DNA of 64,000 nt from Faecalicatena faecalis (GCF_012524165.2 NZ_JABACJ020000001.1:525861-589860), one strand, 5' to 3'. Numbered from the stretch's first letter, positions 17,265-27,356 are shown. Notes: generated by a model not told the origin, from the letters alone. Numbers and translations are program-made.

Positions 17265-17480
17265 ATGGCATTTTTCAACAGCGCAGTAGGCGTTTTGCAG
17301 ACACTTGTTATCGCTCTCGGAGCAGGTCTTGGCATTTGGGGCGTTATCAACCTCTTGGAGGGCTACGGAAACGACAATCCGGGCGCGAAAAGCCAGGGCA
17401 TGAAACAGCTCATGGCGGGCGGCGGCGTTGCCCTTATCGGCGGCACCCTTGTACCTCTGCTTTCCGGCCTGTTCGGTTAA
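17265..17480 (+). CDS. Maff2-family small membrane protein
   Basis: The 71-residue protein begins MAFFNSAVGVLQTLV and ends in a glycine-rich hydrophobic segment, the pattern of the Maff2 family in Tn1549-type elements. Two transmembrane helices are likely (about 10-30 and 45-68). It resembles the small VirB2/VirB3-sized membrane components of type IV secretion systems and may play that part; this is inference. AAAGGAGTTTTATT precedes the ATG. Confidence 0.82.
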   Translation: MAFFNSAVGVLQTLVIALGAGLGIWGVINLLEGYGNDNPGAKSQGMKQLMAGGGVALIGGTLVPLLSGLFG

Positions 17481-17496
17481 GCGGCGGGGTTAGCTT

Positions 17497-18366
17497 ATGC
17501 AGAGCATACTTGACGCGATTAACGAATGGATAAAGGAAATCCTCATTGGAGCCATTAACGGTAATCTGTCAACTATGTTCGGGGACGTAAACGAAAAAGT
17601 CGGAACTATCGCCGCAGAGGTAGGACAAACCCCGCAGGGGTGGAACGCAGGCATATTTTCCATGATACAGAGCTTGTCGGAAAATGTGATTGTACCCATT
17701 GCGGGGCTTGTCATTACCTACGTTCTATGCGTGGAGCTTATCAGCATGGTAACGGAAAAGAACAATATGCACGATATTGACACGTTCATGTTCTTTAAGT
17801 GGTTTTTCAAGGCGTGGGTAGCGGTGTATCTCGTTACCCACACCTTTACTATCACTATGGCGGTGTTCGATATGGCGCAACACGTTGTTTCCGGCGCGGC
17901 GGGCGTGATCGGCGGCGATACGAATATCGACGTTGACGCCGCCCTCTCGTCCATGCAAGCCGGACTTGACGCTATGGAAATCCCCGAACTGTTACTGCTC
18001 GTTATGGAAACAAGCCTTGTGAGCCTTTGCATGAAAATCATGTCGGTGCTTATCACGGTTATCCTGTACGGCAGAATGATAGAGATTTACCTTTACTGTT
18101 CGGTATCGCCTATCCCGTTTGCAACTATGACTAACAGAGAGTGGGGACAGATAGGAAACAACTACTTAAAAGCCCTGTTCGCCCTCGGTTTTCAAGGCTT
18201 CCTCATTATGATATGCGTCGGCATTTATGCGGTTTTGGTTGGCAGCATGATTGTAGCGGACAACCTGCACAGCGCGATTTTCTCCCTTGCAGCCTACACC
18301 GTGATTTTGTGCTTCTCCCTATTCAAAACAGGCGCACTTGCGAAGTCAATCTTTAACGCACATTAA
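17497..18366 (+). CDS. VirB6/TrbL-like conjugation membrane protein
   Basis: The 289-residue protein has at least five hydrophobic segments (about 65-90, 110-130, 165-190, 225-250 and 255-280), the layout of VirB6/TrbL-type channel proteins. It lies between the Maff2 and PrgI genes, where Tn1549-family elements carry their VirB6-like subunit. Only a weak G-rich ribosome binding site precedes the ATG. No enzymatic motif is seen. Confidence 0.75.
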   Translation: MQSILDAINEWIKEILIGAINGNLSTMFGDVNEKVGTIAAEVGQTPQGWNAGIFSMIQSLSENVIVPIAGLVITYVLCVELISMVTEKNNMHDIDTFMFFKWFFKAWVAVYLVTHTFTITMAVFDMAQHVVSGAAGVIGGDTNIDVDAALSSMQAGLDAMEIPELLLLVMETSLVSLCMKIMSVLITVILYGRMIEIYLYCSVSPIPFATMTNREWGQIGNNYLKALFALGFQGFLIMICVGIYAVLVGSMIVADNLHSAIFSLAAYTVILCFSLFKTGALAKSIFNAH

Positions 18367-18387
18367 AGACCGAAAGGAGGTTTTCAC

Positions 18388-18798
18388 TTGGCGTATGTAC
18401 CCGTACCCAAAGACTTATCAAAAATCAAAACGAAAGTCGCTTTTAATCTGACAAAGCGGCAGATTATATGTTTTGCGGCAGCCCTCGCTATGGGACTACC
18501 GCTTTTCTTTTTACTCAAAGACAGCGCGGGAACAAGCATGGCGGCATTTGCAATGATTATCGTTATGCTTCCCTGCTTCCTCTTGGCAATGTATGAAAAA
18601 CACGGGCAGCCCCTTGAAGTCGTGATAAAGAACGTCATTCAGACAAAGTTTATCCGACCAAAGGAACGCCCCTATCAGACGGAAAATTTTTATGTCGTCA
18701 TAGAAAAACAACGAAAACTGGAAAAGGAGGTATCGGCTATTGTCAATGGCAGAACGAAAAATCATGACCCGCGCGGTAAAAAATCCCGTGAAGCGTAA
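18388..18798 (+). CDS. PrgI-family conjugation protein
   Basis: The 136-residue protein has the PrgI start pattern (AYVPVPKDLSKIKTK) and two close transmembrane helices (about 30-50 and 53-72), followed by a cytoplasmic tail. PrgI proteins are VirB3-like partners of the VirB4 ATPase. The start is TTG at 18388 with AAAGGAGG 7 bases upstream. It overlaps the start of virB4 by 59 bases in another frame. Confidence 0.85.
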   Translation: MAYVPVPKDLSKIKTKVAFNLTKRQIICFAAALAMGLPLFFLLKDSAGTSMAAFAMIIVMLPCFLLAMYEKHGQPLEVVIKNVIQTKFIRPKERPYQTENFYVVIEKQRKLEKEVSAIVNGRTKNHDPRGKKSREA

Positions 18799-21175
18799 GC
18801 TGACCCGCGCAGAAAAGAAAGAAATCGCCGCCGTGATACAGGCAGCAAAGGGCGACGGGAAGCCCCACACCGCGCAGCAGACCATTCCCTACTTGCAGAT
18901 GTACCCGGACGGGATTTGCAGGGTAACGGAAAAGAAATACTCGAAAAGCCTTGTCTTTGAAGATATTAACTATCAGCTTGCACAGGCAGATGATAAGACC
19001 GCTATTTTTGAAAACTGGTGCGATTTTCTCAACTACTTTGACGCTTCCGTTTCGGTGCAGCTCTCTTTCATCAATCAGGGCGCAAGAAAGGAAAAGGCAC
19101 AGGCAGCTATCGAAATTCCGGCGCAAGACGACGCTTTTAACTCTATCCGCAAAGAGTACGCGGATATGCTGAAAAATCAGCTTGAAAAAGGCAACAACGG
19201 ACTGGAAAAGTGCAAGTACATTACCTTTTCCATTGAAGCGGACAATCTCGCAGCCGCAAAAGCCCGCCTTTCCCGTATCGAAACCGACGTACTCAATAAT
19301 TTTAAGGTGCTTGGCGCGGCTGCCCGCCCCATGAACGGGCAGGAACGCTTGAACGTGCTGCATGGGATTTTCCACCCGGAGGGCGAGCCGTTCCGTTTCT
19401 CTTGGGACTGGCTCGTACCGTCCGGGCTTACCACAAAGGACTTTATCGCCCCGTCCTCGTTCCGCTTTGGCGACGGCAGGACGTTTCGCATGGGGCGTAA
19501 GCTCGGCGCGGTTAGCTTCCTTGAAATCCTTGCGCCGGAGCTGAACGACCGTATGCTTTCGGACATTCTCGACCTTGAAAACGGAATTATCGTCAATCTG
19601 CATATCCGCAGTATCGACCAGAGCGAAGCAATCAAGACTATCAAGCGCAAAATTACCGACCTCGACAAGATGAAGATTGAGGAACAGAAAAAAGCGGTAC
19701 GCAGCGGGTACGACATGGATATAATCCCGTCCGACCTTGCCACCTTTGGCAGCGAAGCAAAGAACCTGTTGCAGGATTTACAGAGCAGAAATGAAAGAAT
19801 GTTTCTGCTGACGTTCCTTGTGGTAAACATGGCAGACACGAAGCGGAAACTGGATAATGACATCTTTGCTACGGCGGGCTTTGCACAGAAAAACAACTGC
19901 GCTCTGACCCGCCTTGACTATTTGCAGGAAGCGGGCTTTATGTCCTCTATCCCACTTGGGGAGAACCTTATCCCCATTCAAAGAGGGCTTACCACATCAA
20001 GCACCGCTATTTTTATCCCGTTTATCACGCAGGAGCTTTTTCAGCGGGGCGCAGCCCTGTATTACGGCTTAAATGCGCTGTCAAACAACATGATACTCTG
20101 CGACCGCAAGCAACTGAAAAACCCAAACGGGCTTATTCTTGGAACACCGGGAAGCGGTAAATCCTTTGCGGCAAAACGGGAAATGACAAACGCCTTTCTC
20201 ATTACCGACGACGATATTATTATCTGCGACCCGGAAGCAGAATATTTTTCCCTTGTGCAGCGTTTGGGCGGGCAAGTGATACGCCTGTCGCCTGCCGGAA
20301 AAGGCATGGACGGTAAGCCCCAGTATGTGAACCCTATGGATATTAACCTCAACTACTCCGAGGACGACAACCCACTTGCCTTGAAATCCGACTTTATCCT
20401 TTCCCTTTGTGAGCTTGTTATCGGCGGCAAAGAGGGCTTGCAGCCCGTGGAAAAGACCGTCATTGACCGCGCCGTTAGGAATGTGTACCGACCTTTCCTT
20501 GCAGACCCCGACCCGGAAAAAATGCCGATTTTGGGCGACCTTTACAACGAGCTTTTGAAGCAGCCGGAGCCGGAAGCTGCCCGCATTGCGGCGGCATTGG
20601 AGCTTTATGTTTCCGGCTCTCTGAACGTCTTTAACCACCGTACCAACGTGGAGCTTTCTAACCGCCTTGTCTGCTTTGATATTAAACAGCTTGGAAAGCA
20701 GCTCAAAAAGTTAGGTATGCTCATTGTGCAAGACCAGGTATGGAACCGCGTTACCGTAAACCGCGCCGAGAAAAAGGCGACCCGTTACTATATGGACGAG
20801 TTTCATTTGCTTTTGAAAGAGGAACAGACCGCAGCCTATTCCGTGGAGATTTGGAAGCGTTTTCGTAAATGGGGCGGCATACCGACGGCAATCACACAGA
20901 ACGTCAAAGACCTTTTATCAAGCCGCGAAGTCGAGAATATCTTTGAAAACTCCGATTTTGTCCTCATGCTCAATCAGGCACAGGGCGACCGGGCTATCCT
21001 TGCAAAGCAGCTCAATATCTCCCCGCAGCAGATGAAGTATGTGACCCATACCGAAGCGGGCGAGGGGCTTATCTTTTACGGAAACGTGGTGCTGCCATTC
21101 ATTGACCGCTTCCCGACGGACACCGAGCTTTACCGTCTGCTTACGACAAAGCCGGAGGAAGTGAGCAAGCCATGA
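18740..21175 (+). CDS. virB4: VirB4-type conjugation ATPase
   Basis: The 811-residue protein powers the mating channel. An N-terminal VirB4 domain is followed by a Walker A LGTPGSGKSFA (about residue 466) and a Walker B YMDEFHLLL (about 683). The start is taken as TTG at 18740, which stands 9 bases after AAAGGAGG; an ATG two codons later is the alternative. It overlaps prgI upstream and the methylase gene downstream by 4 bases. Confidence 0.95.
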   Translation: MSMAERKIMTRAVKNPVKRKLTRAEKKEIAAVIQAAKGDGKPHTAQQTIPYLQMYPDGICRVTEKKYSKSLVFEDINYQLAQADDKTAIFENWCDFLNYFDASVSVQLSFINQGARKEKAQAAIEIPAQDDAFNSIRKEYADMLKNQLEKGNNGLEKCKYITFSIEADNLAAAKARLSRIETDVLNNFKVLGAAARPMNGQERLNVLHGIFHPEGEPFRFSWDWLVPSGLTTKDFIAPSSFRFGDGRTFRMGRKLGAVSFLEILAPELNDRMLSDILDLENGIIVNLHIRSIDQSEAIKTIKRKITDLDKMKIEEQKKAVRSGYDMDIIPSDLATFGSEAKNLLQDLQSRNERMFLLTFLVVNMADTKRKLDNDIFATAGFAQKNNCALTRLDYLQEAGFMSSIPLGENLIPIQRGLTTSSTAIFIPFITQELFQRGAALYYGLNALSNNMILCDRKQLKNPNGLILGTPGSGKSFAAKREMTNAFLITDDDIIICDPEAEYFSLVQRLGGQVIRLSPAGKGMDGKPQYVNPMDINLNYSEDDNPLALKSDFILSLCELVIGGKEGLQPVEKTVIDRAVRNVYRPFLADPDPEKMPILGDLYNELLKQPEPEAARIAAALELYVSGSLNVFNHRTNVELSNRLVCFDIKQLGKQLKKLGMLIVQDQVWNRVTVNRAEKKATRYYMDEFHLLLKEEQTAAYSVEIWKRFRKWGGIPTAITQNVKDLLSSREVENIFENSDFVLMLNQAQGDRAILAKQLNISPQQMKYVTHTEAGEGLIFYGNVVLPFIDRFPTDTELYRLLTTKPEEVSKP

Positions 21176-22053
21176 AAACGGACGTAATCATCAACCGTGA
21201 AGCCCTCTATGCCCTGCGGGAGCTGCCGAGCGAAAGCGTGAACTGCTGCGTCACAAGCCCGCCCTACTATGGACTTAGGGATTACGGGCTTGATATGCAG
21301 ATTGGACGGGAGGACACGCCGGAGCAGTACATTGACAGGCTTGTAGAAGTATTCCGGGAACTGCGCCGGGTACTGAAAGACGACGGGACGTTTTGGCTGA
21401 ATATCGCAGATACCTACTGCGGCACAGGCATGAAAGCGGGCTGCAAGCAAAAGGACTTAATCGGTATTCCGTGGCTTTTAGCTTTTGCCCTGCGCTCTGA
21501 CGGGTGGTATTTACGCAGCGATATTATCTGGCTGAAAGAAAATCCTATGCCGGAGAGCTGCCGCGACCGACCGAGCCGCTGCTATGAGCATATCTTTTTA
21601 CTGACGAAATCAAAGAAATATTACTATGACGCTGCCGCCATTGCAGAGCCGATCGCGCCGGGAACGGCTGCGCGGTACCGACAAGGGCGCGGCGCAGGAC
21701 ACAAATACGCCGAGGAAGTACCGGGACAGGGCAAGGTACAGGGTATCAATAAAACCCGCAGCGGCGGCTATTATGACGACGCCCTTATGCCGACCACAAG
21801 AAACAAGAGGGACGTTTGGCTTATCAATACCGTACCGTATAAGGGCGGGCATTTTGCCGCCTATCCCCCGAAGCTCGCGGAAACGTGCATACTGGCGGGC
21901 TGTCCGGCAGGCGGCGTTGTCCTTGACCCGTTTTTTGGAAGCGGCACCACCGGGCTTGCAGCGAAAAGCCTTGACCGACGCTATATCGGCATTGAACTGA
22001 ACGCCGAGTATTGCGCCCTTGCAGGGGCGCGGATTGGAGGTGGGAACACTTGA
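21172..22053 (+). CDS. Orphan DNA methyltransferase (N4-cytosine/N6-adenine type)
   Basis: The 293-residue protein has the catalytic TSPPYYG motif near residue 28 and the SAM-binding DPFFGSGTTG near 253. This order is that of beta-class amino-methyltransferases. No restriction endonuclease gene is near, so it probably protects the element's DNA from host restriction after transfer. It overlaps virB4 by 4 bases and the next gene by 4 bases, so it is an integral part of the transfer operon. Confidence 0.9.
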   Translation: MKTDVIINREALYALRELPSESVNCCVTSPPYYGLRDYGLDMQIGREDTPEQYIDRLVEVFRELRRVLKDDGTFWLNIADTYCGTGMKAGCKQKDLIGIPWLLAFALRSDGWYLRSDIIWLKENPMPESCRDRPSRCYEHIFLLTKSKKYYYDAAAIAEPIAPGTAARYRQGRGAGHKYAEEVPGQGKVQGINKTRSGGYYDDALMPTTRNKRDVWLINTVPYKGGHFAAYPPKLAETCILAGCPAGGVVLDPFFGSGTTGLAAKSLDRRYIGIELNAEYCALAGARIGGGNT

Positions 22054-24173
22054 AAGACCCCTTAAAGCCCCGCGATAAAATCACGCAGAAAATGACCCGC
22101 GACGGGGCTATCGCAGAAAATCAGACCACGGGAGACACGGAACGTATCAGCAAGCGGACGCAGGACGCGGATTTTCAGAAATCCCCGGAGCAACAGACAG
22201 CACAGGACGCGGCGGCACAGCTTAACCCGGTATCTGATACAATCCCGCTTCCCCATGCGCCGGGAGCTGCCCCCAAAGCGGACACAGGCAAAACGGAGCG
22301 CGTCATGGAATATCTTGACGCTGCCCACACCCGCAAGGCAAGTAAAAAGGCAGTACGTAGGGCGCAGGAGGAAGCCACCGCACAAACGAAATCTTCCCGC
22401 TTGCAGTTTACTGAGGAAGAACTTAACACCCCGGAACTTGAAAAATACATCAGGAAATCCAACAAAGCCGCTGACCGCTTGGATAAGGCAAAGGCAGCTA
22501 TCCCCAAAGAAAAGAAACTTGTAAAAGAGCGCACCTTTGACGAAGCTGCCGGGAAAGGCAAGACCCGCCTGCACTTTGAGGAAAAGGACAAGCCGCCCGG
22601 ATTTAAGGAGAAACACAGCCCCTTATCCCGCCCCGCACAGGAAGCCGGGATTTTGGTACATAACAAAATCCATTCTGTCGAAAAGGATAATTCCGGCGTG
22701 GAGGGCGCACACAAGAGCGAGGAAGCCGCAGAACGGGGATTGAAGTACGGGGCGCGGAAAATCAAACAGGGCTACCGCAGCCATAAGCTGAAACCCTACC
22801 GGGAAGCGGCAAAGGCAGAAAAAGCGGCTTTCAAGGCAAACGTGGATTTTCAGTATCACAAGACCCTGCATGAGAACCCGCAGCTTACCTCTAACCCCAT
22901 TTCCCGGTTTTGGCAGAAGCAGAAAATCAAGCGGCAGTATGCAAAGGAAGCCCGCAATACCGCAAAGGGTATCAAGGGCGCGGCAGAACGCACCCGCAAG
23001 GCGGCAGCCAAAGCCGCCGAGAAAACAAAACAGACCGCAGCATTTGTGGCAAGGCACCCGGCGGGTGTGGCAATCGCTGTCGGAGTGCTGCTGCTCTTTA
23101 TCATGGTTATGTCCGGGCTGTCCTCCTGCGGAGCTATGTTTTCCGGCGCGTTAAACGGGGTGCTTGGAACGTCCTATACCTCCGAGGACAGCGACCTTGT
23201 GGAAGTAGAAAACAGCTACGCCGGATTGGAAAACGAGCTGCAAAGCAGGATTGACAATATCGAGCGCGACAATCCGGGCTATGACGAGTACCGCTATGAC
23301 CTTGCGAATATCGGGCATAACCCCCACGAATTAGCGTCCTATCTGACCGCAAAATACCAAAGCTACACCCGCGCCGACGTACAGGCAGAATTGCAGCGGA
23401 TTTTTGAGCAGCAATACAAGCTGACCTTGACCGAAGAAATCGAGGTACGCTATCGGACGGAAACGCGGACAGGCACAACCACCGTTACCGACCCGGAAAC
23501 GGGAGAAACGACCACTGAAACCTACGAATATGAGGTGGAAGTACCTTACAACTATTACATTCTCAATATCAAGCTGACGAACACACCGCTATCTGCGATT
23601 GCGGAAAACAACCTGACCCCGGAACAACTGGAAATGTACCGGGTGTACTTACAGACAAGCGGGAACAAGCCCCTTATCTTTGGTGGCGGCTCTCCCGACA
23701 CTTCCGCGTCCGAGGATTTAAGTGGCGTGGATTTTGTGAACGGAACGCGCCCCGGCAATACCGCTATCGTTGACCTTGCAAAACGGCAAGTCGGAAATGT
23801 GGGCGGCTATCCGTATTGGAGCTGGTACGGCTTTAACAGCCGCGTGGAATGGTGCGCCTGTTTTGTGTCCTGGTGCTACGGGCAAATGGGACTTTCCGAG
23901 CCGCGTTTTGCCGCCTGCCAGTCGCAGGGTATTCCGTGGTTTACCTCTCACGGACAATGGGGAGCGCGGGGCTATGAAAACATTGCCCCCGGTGACGCTA
24001 TCTTTTTTGACTGGGACTTAGACGGCAGCGCAGACCATGTTGGGCTTGTTATCGGCAGGGACGAGGGCCGCGTTTATACCGTGGAGGGCAATTCCGGCGA
24101 CGCCTGCAAGATTAAGAGCTATCCCCTTGACTATGCCTGTATCAAAGGGTACGGGCTGATGAACTGGAACTGA
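22050..24173 (+). CDS. CD1108-type conjugation protein with C-terminal CHAP/NlpC-like hydrolase
   Basis: The 707-residue protein starts at TTG 22050, 9 bases after GGAGG, overlapping the methylase stop. The first 330 residues are Lys/Ala/Glu-rich and cytoplasmic. A transmembrane helix at about 335-360 is followed by an extracellular region. The C-terminal domain (about 565-700) has a CHAP-like catalytic Cys in WCACFVSWC and a His in DHVGLV. Such proteins open the cell wall for the mating channel, like the Tn916 Orf14 hydrolase. The family name is given from overall layout. Confidence 0.85.
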   Translation: MKDPLKPRDKITQKMTRDGAIAENQTTGDTERISKRTQDADFQKSPEQQTAQDAAAQLNPVSDTIPLPHAPGAAPKADTGKTERVMEYLDAAHTRKASKKAVRRAQEEATAQTKSSRLQFTEEELNTPELEKYIRKSNKAADRLDKAKAAIPKEKKLVKERTFDEAAGKGKTRLHFEEKDKPPGFKEKHSPLSRPAQEAGILVHNKIHSVEKDNSGVEGAHKSEEAAERGLKYGARKIKQGYRSHKLKPYREAAKAEKAAFKANVDFQYHKTLHENPQLTSNPISRFWQKQKIKRQYAKEARNTAKGIKGAAERTRKAAAKAAEKTKQTAAFVARHPAGVAIAVGVLLLFIMVMSGLSSCGAMFSGALNGVLGTSYTSEDSDLVEVENSYAGLENELQSRIDNIERDNPGYDEYRYDLANIGHNPHELASYLTAKYQSYTRADVQAELQRIFEQQYKLTLTEEIEVRYRTETRTGTTTVTDPETGETTTETYEYEVEVPYNYYILNIKLTNTPLSAIAENNLTPEQLEMYRVYLQTSGNKPLIFGGGSPDTSASEDLSGVDFVNGTRPGNTAIVDLAKRQVGNVGGYPYWSWYGFNSRVEWCACFVSWCYGQMGLSEPRFAACQSQGIPWFTSHGQWGARGYENIAPGDAIFFDWDLDGSADHVGLVIGRDEGRVYTVEGNSGDACKIKSYPLDYACIKGYGLMNWN

Positions 24174-24215
24174 CATACAACAACACATTTGAAAATCGAA
24201 AGGAGAAAAATCATT

Positions 24216-24473
24216 ATGACTATGAGTAAAATCGAAAGAATTGAAAAGGAAATCCAAAAGACCCGTGAGAAAATCACGGAGTATCAGAACAGGCTGCGCG
24301 GACTGGAAGCACAGAAAACCGAAGCGGAAAATCTGCAAATCGTTCAGCTCGTGCGCTCCATGCGTCTGACCCCGCAGGAGCTTACCGCCATGCTTGCGGG
24401 CGGCGGTATTCCGGGCATTGCCCCTATCCCCGCAGACTATGAGGAACAGGAGGAAACCGAGAATGAAGAATAA
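24216..24473 (+). CDS. DUF4315-type small coiled-coil protein
   Basis: The 85-residue protein is a predicted coiled coil (about 1-45: repeated Ile/Leu/Glu/Lys heptads) with a C-terminal RLTPQEL-x(3)-LAGG stretch typical of DUF4315. The ATG at 24216 has AAAGGAG 10 bases upstream; an in-frame TTG at 24189 is rejected for lack of a site. The role is unknown. It overlaps the next gene by 11 bases. Confidence 0.8.
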   Translation: MTMSKIERIEKEIQKTREKITEYQNRLRGLEAQKTEAENLQIVQLVRSMRLTPQELTAMLAGGGIPGIAPIPADYEEQEETENEE

Positions 24474-25164
24474 AATCCTTGCAAGCATTACCGCACTTTG
24501 CGCCGCCCTTGTCCTTGTGGGCGGCTTTTCCGTTACCGCCTATGCACAGACCCCGACGGAAGAAACCAACGACAGCGGCGTAATCGTGGAAACCGAACCG
24601 CAGCCCCTTACCCCGGAGGGCAACATGACCCTTGTGGACGACATTGACGGGGACGCTGCCGAGGATAAGCAGTTTATCGTCGTGAAAAGCAAAGGCGGCA
24701 ACTATTTTTACATTATCGTTGACCGGGCAGCCGAGGGGGAAAATTCCGTCCACTTCTTAAATCAAGTAGACGAAAGCGACCTTATGGCGATTATCGGGGA
24801 GGAACAGACCGAGCAGCCCCCGGCTGTCTGCAACTGTACCGAGAAATGCAAGGCGGGCGAAGTCAACACCGCCTGTCCTGTCTGCTCTGTCAACATGGAT
24901 AGCTGCACAGGCAAGGAAGCCGCGCCGGAGGAACCTACCGAGCAGGAGCAGCCCCAAAACGGCATGGGCGGGCTTTTGATTTTCCTTGTTGTGGGACTTC
25001 TTGGCGGCGGTGCAGCCCTCTACTACTTTAAGTTTATGAAACCGAAGCAGAACGTAAAAGGCAGCACCGACCTTGACGAGTTCGATTTTGACGAATACGA
25101 CGAGGACGAGCCGGAGGAAGAAACTGACATCGCAGACACCGAACAGGAGGACGAGGAAGAATGA
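24463..25164 (+). CDS. DUF4366-type exported membrane protein
   Basis: The 233-residue protein has a clear signal peptide (about 1-26, ending AYAQ). A mid-region with a Cys cluster (about 122-147, eight Cys) follows, then a transmembrane helix (about 167-187) and a strongly acidic Asp/Glu tail. This is the layout of DUF4366 proteins in Tn1549-type elements. Its role in mating is unknown; it may form an extracytoplasmic part of the channel or a surface contact. The start at 24463 gives the signal peptide directly. An in-frame ATG at 24394 would add 23 unrelated residues. Confidence 0.8.
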   Translation: MKNKILASITALCAALVLVGGFSVTAYAQTPTEETNDSGVIVETEPQPLTPEGNMTLVDDIDGDAAEDKQFIVVKSKGGNYFYIIVDRAAEGENSVHFLNQVDESDLMAIIGEEQTEQPPAVCNCTEKCKAGEVNTACPVCSVNMDSCTGKEAAPEEPTEQEQPQNGMGGLLIFLVVGLLGGGAALYYFKFMKPKQNVKGSTDLDEFDFDEYDEDEPEEETDIADTEQEDEEE

Positions 25165-27260
25165 AACTTGTGATTTGTGAGAAACCCAGCGTCGGGGCGG
25201 CGGTTGCCGCCGCCCTTGGCGTAAGGGAAAAGAAAGACGGATATATCGAGGGGAACGGTTATGTTATCTCTTGGTGTATCGGGCATTTAGTAGGACTTGC
25301 GGAAGCTGCCGCCTATGGGGAACAGTACAAAAAGTGGAGCTATGACAGCTTACCCATTCTGCCGCAGGAATGGCAGTACACCGTAGCTGCCGACAAGGGA
25401 AAGCAATTCAAAATCTTAAAAGACCTCATGCACCGCGCCGACGTTTCCGAGGTTGTCAACGCCTGCGACGCAGGGCGCGAGGGCGAGCTGATTTTCCGCT
25501 TTGTCTATCATCAAGCGGGCTGCAAGAAGCCCTTTACCCGTCTTTGGATTTCCTCAATGGAAAACGAAGCAATCCGAAGCGGCTTTGACAATCTGAAGGA
25601 CGGGCGGGAATACGACGCCCTCTACCATTCCGCACTATGCAGGGCAAAGGCTGACTGGCTTATCGGTATCAATGCGACCCGCCTTTTCTCCTGCCTGTAT
25701 GGAAAGACCTTGAACGTGGGACGTGTGCAGACCCCGACCTTAAAAATGCTTGTAGACCGGGACGCTGCCATTATGAACTTCAAGAAAGAAAAATATTACC
25801 ATGTGTGCCTTATGCTTTCCGGCGCGGAAGCGGCAAGCGCGAAGATCCGCGCCGCTGATGAAGCAAGCGAACTGAAAGCGGCCTGCGAAGCGTCGGCGGC
25901 TGTCTGCACTTCCTTGACCCGTGAAAAGAAAACCGTTGCCCCGCCGAAGCTCTTTGACCTTACCTCTCTGCAACGGGAAGCAAACCGTATCTACGGGTAC
26001 ACGGCAAAGCAGACCCTTGACCTTGCACAGACCTTGTATGAAAAGAAGCTGCTTACTTATCCGAGAACGGACAGCAACTATCTGACCGACGACATGGGCG
26101 ACACGGCAAAAAGCATGGTAACGCTTCTCTGCGGCAAGCTGCCCTTTATGGCGGGCGTTTCCTTTACGCCGGAGCTTGTAAAGGTACTGAACAGCAAAAA
26201 AGTATCCGACCACCACGCCATTATCCCCACAATAGAGCTTGCAAAAGCTGACCTTTCCGCGCTGCCGGAAAGTGAAAGAAATATCCTTACCCTTACCGGG
26301 GCGCGGCTGCTTATGGCGACCGCAGCGCCGCACGTTTACGAAGCGGTAACGTCGGTTTTCTCCTGCGCCGACCATGACTTTACGGCAAGGGGAAAAATGG
26401 TAATCGCTGCCGGGTGGAAAGACATTGACCGTCGCTTTCGGGCGACCATCAAAAAGAAGCCCGACAGCGACGACGAGGAAAACGAACTTGCGTTAGATGT
26501 GCCGGATTATACCGAGGGGCAGACCTTTGAAAATCCTGCCGCAGCGGTTACGGAGCATGACACCACGCCCCCGAAGCCTCACAATGAAGCAAGCCTGTTG
26601 TCGGCTATGGAACGCGCCGGGAATGAGGACACCGACCCGGACGCAGAACGCCGGGGGCTTGGTACGCCTGCCACCCGCGCCGCCGTCATTGAGAAGTTAG
26701 TCAAAGGCGGCTTTATCGAGCGCAAGGGCAAGCAGCTATTTCCCACCAAAGACGGCACAAACCTTGTCTGCGTCCTGCCGGACAGCTTAACTTCTCCGCA
26801 GCTTACGGCGGCATGGGAAAACAATCTAACGCAGATTGCAAAGGGTAACGCTGACCCTACCGCTTTCATGCAGGGCATTGAAGCTATGGCGCGGGAGCTT
26901 GTAAAAACCTATGCTTCCGTGTTAGGCGAGAAACAGGCGCTTTTCAAGACAGAGAAAACAGAGCTTGGGAAATGCCCCCGCTGTAAATCCCCGGTCTATG
27001 AGGGAAAGAAAAACTACTACTGTTCCAACAAAGAGTGTAGCTTTGCCATGTGGAAAAACGACCGCTTCTTTGAGGAACGCAAAACCGCCTTTACCCCGAA
27101 GATTGCCGCCGCGCTTCTGAAATCCGGCAAGGCAAAAATCAAAAAACTGTACTCCCCGAAAACGGGCAAAACCTACGACGGAACGGTACTTTTAGCCGAC
27201 ACGGGCGGTAAGTATGTGAATTACAAAGTAACCATTTCAAAGGACAAACAACTGGAATAG
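25161..27260 (+). CDS. topB: DNA topoisomerase III
   Basis: The 699-residue type IA topoisomerase has the Toprim domain at its N terminus (KLVICEKPSVGAAVA and later DAGREGELI). The catalytic Tyr lies in the LTYPRTDSNYL motif near residue 298. A C-terminal zinc ribbon with CPRC and a second Cys pair lies around 603-625. Conjugative elements of this family always carry one, probably to resolve DNA during transfer. It overlaps the DUF4366 gene by 4 bases. Confidence 0.96.
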   Translation: MKLVICEKPSVGAAVAAALGVREKKDGYIEGNGYVISWCIGHLVGLAEAAAYGEQYKKWSYDSLPILPQEWQYTVAADKGKQFKILKDLMHRADVSEVVNACDAGREGELIFRFVYHQAGCKKPFTRLWISSMENEAIRSGFDNLKDGREYDALYHSALCRAKADWLIGINATRLFSCLYGKTLNVGRVQTPTLKMLVDRDAAIMNFKKEKYYHVCLMLSGAEAASAKIRAADEASELKAACEASAAVCTSLTREKKTVAPPKLFDLTSLQREANRIYGYTAKQTLDLAQTLYEKKLLTYPRTDSNYLTDDMGDTAKSMVTLLCGKLPFMAGVSFTPELVKVLNSKKVSDHHAIIPTIELAKADLSALPESERNILTLTGARLLMATAAPHVYEAVTSVFSCADHDFTARGKMVIAAGWKDIDRRFRATIKKKPDSDDEENELALDVPDYTEGQTFENPAAAVTEHDTTPPKPHNEASLLSAMERAGNEDTDPDAERRGLGTPATRAAVIEKLVKGGFIERKGKQLFPTKDGTNLVCVLPDSLTSPQLTAAWENNLTQIAKGNADPTAFMQGIEAMARELVKTYASVLGEKQALFKTEKTELGKCPRCKSPVYEGKKNYYCSNKECSFAMWKNDRFFEERKTAFTPKIAAALLKSGKAKIKKLYSPKTGKTYDGTVLLADTGGKYVNYKVTISKDKQLE

Positions 27261-27356
27261 CAAGCATAGGAAGCGGGTACCCACTTCCGTAAAATCCCTG
27301 CCACTCTAACCGAGCTTGGCGGGGATTTTGCTTGTTGGGAAGTTTCCCAAACCCTC
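27255..27356 (+). repeat. oriT-like 102-bp structure, copy 1
   Basis: The first 37 bases are identical, and the last 29 differ at one base, to the reverse complement of 34542-34643. It contains GGAAGCGGGTACCCACTTCC, a near-perfect 20-bp palindrome. Next comes a 12-bp hairpin with one G-T pair, and then TTGGGAAGTTTCCCAA. Copy 2 lies directly upstream of the mobC-relaxase genes, where origins of transfer are normally found. This copy lies just upstream of the large anti-restriction gene. Confidence 0.6.

Noticed and set aside
17101..17289. Open frame of 62 codons before the Maff2 gene
   Set aside because: It has no ribosome binding site, overlaps the hairpin at 17186-17217 and the Maff2 start, and resembles no protein.
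18743..19603. Open frame of 286 codons on - inside virB4
   Set aside because: It is a shadow of the virB4 gene; virB4 has Walker motifs, a ribosome binding site and overlaps its neighbours as expected.
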